In this document: positions 23,082-27,420 of the stretch, piece after piece
Layout of the letters: every line of letters starts with the position of its first letter
How positions within the stretch are numbered: the stretch's first letter is position 1
NCBI GenBank assembly: GCA_002431915.1
Contig: DJEP01000006.1
Coordinates: 5,612 to 33,031, forward strand
Reading direction: 5' to 3'
Source of the DNA: Lachnospiraceae bacterium UBA5895
GTDB taxonomy: Bacteria > Bacillota > Clostridia > Lachnospirales > Lachnospiraceae
DNA length: 27,420 nucleotides
The notes under the pieces: generated by a model
Told to the model about the DNA's origin: nothing
The model's input: the letters and a program-made list of their open reading frames with translations, nothing else
The model's database searches: none
Translations under genes and position numbers: made by a program

Positions 23082-24014
23082 CTATCCGAGGATTCCGCCC
23101 GGTGGGCATCTGCGCAGTGTTCCACACAGCAATCTGCACAGTCCCGGTGTGGTCAGTTTCAGATACTGTCCCTTAAGCCCTCTCCCCAGGTACGGATTCT
23201 TACGATACTCCGGGAAATTCTGCCGCAGGAATGTAAAAGTCTCTCTTCGAAGCGCCTCTCTGCACTTCGGATCCGGGATCCTGGAGATCCTTCCCATGGA
23301 ACTGCATAACAGCACCCGGGTACAGAAATATTCCAGTTCTTTTCCATGCTTCTCCATCAGTCCCCTGTCCCGGTAGAAATCCAACGCATCCTGAAGCACC
23401 GGAAAAATATTCCCCGCACGGCTGCTGCCGTTCATGGCGGAATCCCCTCTGTCCCGATGATAGACATAGACCCCCAGCATTTTGGCCCGCCTCCGTACAT
23501 AGGGAAGAAGCTTTAAATAGAAGGATGTGTCTTCGTAAATGCAGCCCTCCGGGAACAGGATTCCCTGCTCTGTGAGGATCTTTCTGCGGATCAGTTTGTT
23601 CCAGGGTGCCGCCGATCCGTAAGACCTTTTCTCCCTGCCGTTCTCCTCCAGATAATGAAAATCGCATTCCACCAGATCCAGATCATCGGAGGACGCTTTC
23701 GTATACATTGCGGCATACATGCGCCTGTCCACATAATCGTCCGAATCCACGAATCCCACATATTCCCCACGTGCTGCACGGATCCCCGCATTTCTCGCGC
23801 TCCCCTGCCCGCCGTTTGGCTGGGTAATGACCCGGATCCGCTCCGGATACTTTGTGCGGTACGCTTCCAGGATCCGGGGCGATGCATCCACCGATCCGTC
23901 ATCCACGAAGATCAGCTCGATGTCCGGCAGTGTCTGTTCTGCCAGCGAACGGATGCATTCTTCCAGATATTTTTCCATGTTGTACACCGGAACGATCACG
24001 CTGACTGCCGGCAT
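23082..24014 (-). CDS. GT2 family glycosyltransferase
   Basis: The 310-aa GT-A enzyme begins MPAVSVIVPVYNMEKYLEE, with LIFVDDGSVDAS (DDG), GQGSARNAGIRAARGEY and FVDSDDYVD (metal site). APWNKLIRRKIL and YEDTSFYLKLLPYV correspond to the acceptor-side motifs of EpsJ-like transferases and parallel the GT2 at 17345-18352. The frame is open from 24134, but ATG 24014 is where homology begins, giving a 19-bp overlap with the preceding hydrolase-like gene. It participates in repeat unit assembly; the sugar is not identified. Confidence 0.92.
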   Translation of the reverse strand: MPAVSVIVPVYNMEKYLEECIRSLAEQTLPDIELIFVDDGSVDASPRILEAYRTKYPERIRVITQPNGGQGSARNAGIRAARGEYVGFVDSDDYVDRRMYAAMYTKASSDDLDLVECDFHYLEENGREKRSYGSAAPWNKLIRRKILTEQGILFPEGCIYEDTSFYLKLLPYVRRRAKMLGVYVYHRDRGDSAMNGSSRAGNIFPVLQDALDFYRDRGLMEKHGKELEYFCTRVLLCSSMGRISRIPDPKCREALRRETFTFLRQNFPEYRKNPYLGRGLKGQYLKLTTPGLCRLLCGTLRRCPPGGILG

Positions 24015-24808
24015 AAGATGTCCTCCACACTGTGCAGCAGAAATTCCGGGAAATACAGACTGATCTCCCCATGTTCTTTGTAATGCGCGATATCCTGGCT
24101 GTAGTGATAGCCTTTCTCTGTTAAATCCCTGCACAGATACCGGATATGTTCGTTATAGGTGTGCTCACAGTCGGAATAATGCAGGTAGATCCGCTGGGAT
24201 GCCACATAGGGATTGTTCCGTACTTTTTCCGGCAGATACCGGTTCAGATACGCTATGTTCTCCTCACTGATCTCCCCCGTGATATGCCGCAGCGCCTCCG
24301 TATTCTCCGTATCCACCAGACTCTGCCCCAGAAAATACTGGGGACCTCCCACGACCATATAGCTTCCCGGATATTCCATCCCGAAGTTTAACGCCGTATA
24401 GCCGCCCTTGCTGGATCCGCAGAAGATCAGCCGCTTTGCCCCGGTCTTCTCCCGCACTCTGTCGATCAGCTTCCGGACCGCCTCGGATTCTTCAAAATGC
24501 ATATTGCTTCCCAGATAAAAAGAACCTCTGTGATCCGCCGCAAAATCGTCCAGTAAAAACAATTTGTTGCAGGAGACACTCTTCAATGTCCGCACATAGT
24601 TATATCTGGCGCGGATCCCTTTTCTGGTGCAGGAACCAAAGACTATGAGCAGGTCTTCCGAAGGCACCCTGTCCAACATGTATTTCAGTGTCACTCCCTC
24701 TGTCCGGAATTTTTTCTGATCCCGCAAAAGCCGCAGTTTCGTCAGCGCATACTCCCACAGCTTTTTTCCCTTTTTACGATATTTTTGTAGATTTTCCATA
24801 TTTTCCAT
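23996..24808 (-). CDS. XcbB/CpsF-like capsule biosynthesis alpha/beta-hydrolase-fold protein
   Basis: The 270-aa protein has an alpha/beta-hydrolase layout: strands LLIVFGSC and KLFLLDDF, then the nucleophile elbow FCGSSKGGYTALNFG with the probable nucleophile S133 (GxSxGG). A late acidic/His region (YSDCEHTYNEH, and IAHYKEHGEIS) could supply the rest of a triad. Proteins with this pattern are annotated in capsule loci as XcbB/CpsF or accessory-Sec Asp2-like and have been linked to acyl transfer or ester removal on glycans; the reaction here is unproven. ATG 24808 has AGGAAGGGG six bases before it; the upstream extension to 24946 lies in the PssE gene. It overlaps neighbours on both sides (35 and 19 bp), consistent with translational coupling. 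Confidence 0.75.
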   Translation of the reverse strand: MENMENLQKYRKKGKKLWEYALTKLRLLRDQKKFRTEGVTLKYMLDRVPSEDLLIVFGSCTRKGIRARYNYVRTLKSVSCNKLFLLDDFAADHRGSFYLGSNMHFEESEAVRKLIDRVREKTGAKRLIFCGSSKGGYTALNFGMEYPGSYMVVGGPQYFLGQSLVDTENTEALRHITGEISEENIAYLNRYLPEKVRNNPYVASQRIYLHYSDCEHTYNEHIRYLCRDLTEKGYHYSQDIAHYKEHGEISLYFPEFLLHSVEDILCRQSA

Positions 24809-25298
24809 GTTTTTCCCCTTCCTGGGCGCATAAATATTTTTCAATATCCGTAAGGATCCTCCGGGTATTGGAATGATATTTTGCGAATTCCCGCTGATCC
24901 GTCTCCCTGATACACTCCCCCAGCTGTTCGCAGTCATAGCAGGCACAGATCAGATTCATCCCGTCAAATTCCCCAAGCAGCTGTACCTGATGATCGTCCA
25001 CATGCTCTCCGTAGGCGGCAAGCCTCGGAACCGCAATGACTTTTTTCCCCTGCTTTACCGCACCGATGATCACTCCGGTACCTCCGTGGGTAATGACCAT
25101 ACGGCATTCCCGGAGTTTGTCCGCGAAGCCTTCTCTGTCTAAAAATGGGCTGTACGCATAATGTTTCGGCTGATAAGTGCCTGCCCCGGTCTGTGCATAT
25201 ACCTCTTCTCTGATCACCCCTTCCTCGATCAGATCGTCTATCTTTTGCAGCAATCGGTTGAATGGAAATCTCTGAGATCCTGTCGTCACAAATATCAT
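24774..25298 (-). CDS. pssE: PssE-like (Alg13-like) glycosyltransferase catalytic subunit
   Basis: The 174-aa protein begins MIFVTTGSQRFPFNRLL, the GT28/Alg13 start, and contains MVITHGGTGVIIGAVKQGKKVIAVPRLAAYGEHVDDHQVQLL, the nucleotide-sugar-binding segment of this family. With its partner PssD it should form a two-component glycosyltransferase, PssD anchoring the complex to the membrane and PssE carrying the donor site. Start and stop are tightly placed: 1 bp after PssD, and overlapping the next gene by about 35 bp. The C-terminal tail after EKYLCAQEGEK is Lys/Gly-rich and likely unstructured. Confidence 0.92.
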   Translation of the reverse strand: MIFVTTGSQRFPFNRLLQKIDDLIEEGVIREEVYAQTGAGTYQPKHYAYSPFLDREGFADKLRECRMVITHGGTGVIIGAVKQGKKVIAVPRLAAYGEHVDDHQVQLLGEFDGMNLICACYDCEQLGECIRETDQREFAKYHSNTRRILTDIEKYLCAQEGEKHGKYGKSTKIS

Positions 25299-25299
25299 C

Positions 25300-25752
25300 T
25301 TAATAGATTCCTCCCAGGCACACCGCCTCCGGGTAGATCTCCTTCATCTGTGCCCACTGGACATAGAATCGGTCCGCCCATCGGTATAAAAGCTTCCCTG
25401 TCAGCGTCGCCGAGGTGACTTTGGCGAAGGATTCGATATATATCAGTTTCCTCCCGGAAAGTCTGGCTTCCATACATAACGGTATCATTGCCAGCACCCC
25501 CGTGCACACCACCACATCCGGCTGCTCCCTGTGCAGGATCTTAAGGGAGCGAAAAGCATTTCCCACCAGATACAGCGGGCAGCGCCACTGTCTTCGGTTC
25601 ACCTGATGCAGGTAATAGCAGGTCACCGGTGTCTTCACTTCATAGCCTGTATTTTCCGTCACTATAAAACTTTCATACTTTTCCATCAGCGGCCGTAACA
25701 TCATCAGCTGTTCAAAATGTCCGCCGGAGGATGCCGCAAAACATATTTTCAT
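25300..25752 (-). CDS. pssD: PssD-like (Alg14-like) glycosyltransferase membrane-anchor subunit
   Basis: The 150-aa protein starts MKICFAASSGGHFEQLMMLRPLMEKYESF, the Alg14/PssD signature (SSGGH-x-x-Q), followed by DVVVCTGVLAMIPLCM and KLIYIESFAKVTSATLTGKLLYRWADRFYVQW. It should recruit PssE to the membrane and bind the lipid-linked acceptor. The open frame extends to 25884, inside the upstream kinase gene; ATG 25752 has GAAGGGG upstream and matches the family start. It lies 16 bp after the Wzz-kinase stop. Confidence 0.93.
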   Translation of the reverse strand: MKICFAASSGGHFEQLMMLRPLMEKYESFIVTENTGYEVKTPVTCYYLHQVNRRQWRCPLYLVGNAFRSLKILHREQPDVVVCTGVLAMIPLCMEARLSGRKLIYIESFAKVTSATLTGKLLYRWADRFYVQWAQMKEIYPEAVCLGGIY

Positions 25753-25768
25753 AACATTTCCCCTTCCT

Positions 25769-27172
25769 CTACACTGCCCCTTCGTTCTGCTGTTTATATT
25801 CGTTCCAGTATTGCTGTAATCTGTAATTATAATCTCTGGATTTCGGCATAAGTCCATTGAACAGGATTCCGCAGATGTCCGCATCCACCTGTTCCAGTAA
25901 CGTGACCGCCATCTTCTCCCTGCCCATATGACTGACCCCTGCCCGCACTACCAAAAGATACGCTGTGACCTCATGGGATAACAGCAGGGCATCCGTAACG
26001 ATTCCCACCGGCGGCAGGTCGATTATAATGCAGTCATACTGTGTCCGCATATTTTGCAGCAGTTCCCTCATCCGCTCACTTCCCAGCAGTTCCGATGGAT
26101 TCGGAGGGTTCTCGCCACCCACCAGCACATCCAGATTCTCCCGGTACGGAAGAATCTGCGGTGTTTCCTTTAACCCCGCCAGATACTGACTAAGTCCCAG
26201 TCTGCCGCGGAGTTTTAACAGGGAAGCCACAGACATATTGCGCATATCTCCGTCGATCAGTAATACCTTTTTCCCCAGCTGCGCATAACTGATGGCAATA
26301 TTCACGCTGTTTAATGTCTTGCCCTCGTCCTTATCCGCACTGGTGACGGCATAGACCGGGCAGCGCTCCCCTTTTCCGGTAAACAGGAGATTGGCACGGA
26401 TCGTATTGTAGGATTCCTTCACTGCAAAAGAACTGTTTTCCCCCAGGACCAGCACGGGACGGCTCTTGCGGTCCTCCGCCTGGATCAGGGGAATATCCCC
26501 CAGCACGGGGATTCTGAATGCAAGTTTTAATTCATAGCGCCTGCGTATGGTGGTATCTGTAAGTCCCACCAGCAAAAACAGTGCCATGGATACGCCAAAG
26601 CATCCCGCAAATCCTGCCAGTGCATATTTCATCAGGCTGGTGGAACTGTAGGGAGCCTCCGGCACACCGGCATAATCAATCACTTCAATGCCACCGGATT
26701 TCACGATCCTGCCGATCTCCTTCGGTGCCACCCTGCCGATGGCATTTGCAAGCTCCGCCGCACGGTACGGGTCGTTGTCATAGGCATATACATAGAAGAC
26801 GGCGGTATTCTCCACCACACTGGTGGTGATCATTTTCATCAGTGTCTCCGTCCCGTAATCCAGCCCCGCCTCTTCCAGTACTTTTTCCAACACCGTATGA
26901 CTTTTCAAGATCAGTATGTAACTCTGTACCAGGTTCTTCGCCTGGGTGAATTCGGAATTCGAAATATTCACCGAAGAATCATATACATAATCGGGATCGC
27001 TGTACACGTAGAAGGATACCTCTGCCCGGTACAGCGTGCGGTTCGTCAGATAGGCGTAAGCACCTCCCGCCATACCTCCCAGCACTCCCAGGATCATAAT
27101 GTATGCGATTCTTTTCCGGAGGATCCACAGGATCTTCTCCAGATGAAAATTATTTAAGATCGTTTCCAACAT
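25769..27172 (-). CDS. Fused Wzz-type chain-length regulator and BY-tyrosine kinase
   Basis: The 467-aa product joins a polysaccharide co-polymerase (membrane helices about 21-42 and 183-205 with an extracytoplasmic region between) to a cytoplasmic bacterial tyrosine kinase. The kinase part has Walker A SADKDEGKT (278-286), Walker A' LLIDGD (304-309), Walker B IIIDLPP (382-388), and a C-terminal Tyr cluster YNYRLQQYWNEY (448-459) for autophosphorylation. Fusion of both parts is usual in Proteobacteria; many Firmicutes encode them separately. It controls EPS chain length and export through a phosphorylation cycle. The matching phosphatase is not in the window. It is the first gene of the leftward operon, start ATG 27172 after AAAGGGAG, and follows a hairpin-rich leader. 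Confidence 0.93.
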   Translation of the reverse strand: MLETILNNFHLEKILWILRKRIAYIMILGVLGGMAGGAYAYLTNRTLYRAEVSFYVYSDPDYVYDSSVNISNSEFTQAKNLVQSYILILKSHTVLEKVLEEAGLDYGTETLMKMITTSVVENTAVFYVYAYDNDPYRAAELANAIGRVAPKEIGRIVKSGGIEVIDYAGVPEAPYSSTSLMKYALAGFAGCFGVSMALFLLVGLTDTTIRRRYELKLAFRIPVLGDIPLIQAEDRKSRPVLVLGENSSFAVKESYNTIRANLLFTGKGERCPVYAVTSADKDEGKTLNSVNIAISYAQLGKKVLLIDGDMRNMSVASLLKLRGRLGLSQYLAGLKETPQILPYRENLDVLVGGENPPNPSELLGSERMRELLQNMRTQYDCIIIDLPPVGIVTDALLLSHEVTAYLLVVRAGVSHMGREKMAVTLLEQVDADICGILFNGLMPKSRDYNYRLQQYWNEYKQQNEGAV

Positions 27173-27206
27173 TCTTTTCTCCCTTTCGACAAATTTTGCT
27201 TTTCCC

Positions 27207-27246
27207 CAAAACGAAAATATCCACCAGGGAATTCCCTGATGGATAT
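27207..27246 (-). terminator. Terminator-like hairpin in the EPS operon leader (possible attenuator)
   Basis: A 30-bp inverted repeat (27217-27246) reads ATATCCATCAGGGAA then TTCCCTGGTGGATAT on the minus strand: 15-bp arms with one G-U pair. It is followed leftward by TTTTCGTTTT (27216-27207). It ends 35 bp before the first EPS gene, so leftward transcripts would stop unless termination is prevented. It may end an upstream gene or act as an attenuator. Confidence 0.6.
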
Positions 27247-27253
27247 CTCATAT

Positions 27254-27271
27254 CGGACGCCTGCCTGTCCG
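27254..27271 (-). other. Short hairpin in the EPS leader
   Basis: Minus-strand CGGAC and GTCCG arms (5 bp) enclose an 8-nt loop (AGGCAGGC), 7 bp upstream of the terminator-like hairpin. It is too short to assign alone and is noted as part of the structured leader. Confidence 0.3.
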
Positions 27272-27317
27272 CTTTCTTCATTTGTAAGTAGTGTATTCAG
27301 AATATGTAAGATGACTG

Positions 27318-27335
27318 CCACGGGGCTACCCGTGG
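27318..27335 (-). other. GC-rich hairpin, possible IS200/IS605-type end or leader RNA element
   Basis: Minus-strand CCACGGG-TAGC-CCCGTGG forms a 7-bp GC-rich stem with a 4-nt loop, followed by CAGTC. A frame open from the right edge (27420) closes with TAG at 27340-27342, a few bases before the stem. A stop codon followed at once by such a hairpin is how tnpB 3' ends and their omega-RNA ends often look, but only 26 codons are visible and they carry no diagnostic motif. A leader structure of the EPS transcript is the other reading. Confidence 0.35.
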
Positions 27336-27414
27336 GCTTCTACGTATATAAAGACGGCTCCTTCGGACGAAATGGCTCAATATTTCTTAGCTTTTTTTCT
27401 AATAGCAGATATGA

Positions 27415-27420
27415 TATAAT
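27415..27420 (+). promoter_or_regulatory. Possible extended -10 box at the right edge
   Basis: The last six bases are TATAAT preceded by TGA, a perfect extended -10 (TGnTATAAT) reading rightward out of the window. The -35 region is only T-rich. If real, a gene divergent from the EPS operon begins just outside. Confidence 0.25.

Noticed and set aside
27318..27335. c-di-GMP riboswitch
   Set aside because: The hairpin resembles a short stretch of GEMM-type sequences, but the conserved two-helix core and tetraloop receptor are absent.

Overview
The window looks like a chromosomal segment from a Gram-positive, anaerobic, Lachnospiraceae-like Clostridia. This rests on the Firmicutes-style exopolysaccharide (EPS) genes (a fused Wzz/tyrosine-kinase protein, a split PssD/PssE glycosyltransferase), strong AGGAGG-type ribosome binding sites, and a base composition near 50% GC. 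No rRNA, tRNA, CRISPR array or intact transposase gene is visible, so the genus is only a guess.

Right part (about 27420 to 13775, leftward): an EPS/capsule operon. In transcription order it encodes a Wzz-BY-kinase, PssD- and PssE-like proteins, an XcbB/CpsF-like alpha/beta hydrolase, two GT2 enzymes, a Wzy-type polymerase, a secreted beta-helix protein, a GT4, a GT2, a polysaccharide pyruvyl transferase, a Wzx flippase and a UDP-glucose dehydrogenase. Genes overlap or are separated by less than 35 bp. The upstream leader holds several hairpins, including a terminator-like one just before the first gene.

Middle part (13760 to 4415, same strand, without a break): a lasso-peptide-type RiPP cluster of the paeninodin kind. 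It encodes a membrane-anchored CotH-family protein, an NTP_transf_5 nucleotidyltransferase, a B2 transglutaminase-like leader peptidase, an asparagine-synthetase-like C protein, an HPr-kinase-like protein (K1), a 58-aa precursor (A1), a PqqD-like B1/RRE protein, an ABC exporter and a second HPr-kinase-like protein (K2). A predicted terminator follows A1, and three copies of a palindrome sit at the C/K1 junction.

Left part (4423 to 1): a rightward block (response regulator, sensor-less histidine kinase, and a second 55-aa precursor A2 with the A1-type leader but a very different Gly/His/Pro-rich core) converges on K2, overlapping it by 9 bp. Divergent from this block is the polyprenyl-phosphate sugar phosphotransferase that would prime EPS synthesis, followed by two small membrane proteins and a truncated Ala-rich secreted protein.

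Working model (inference): one locus couples surface polysaccharide synthesis with a phosphorylated RiPP system that has two precursors, two cytosolic kinases and one extracytoplasmic CotH-type kinase, under a small two-component system. The A2 precursor and its pairing with K2 are the most unusual elements.
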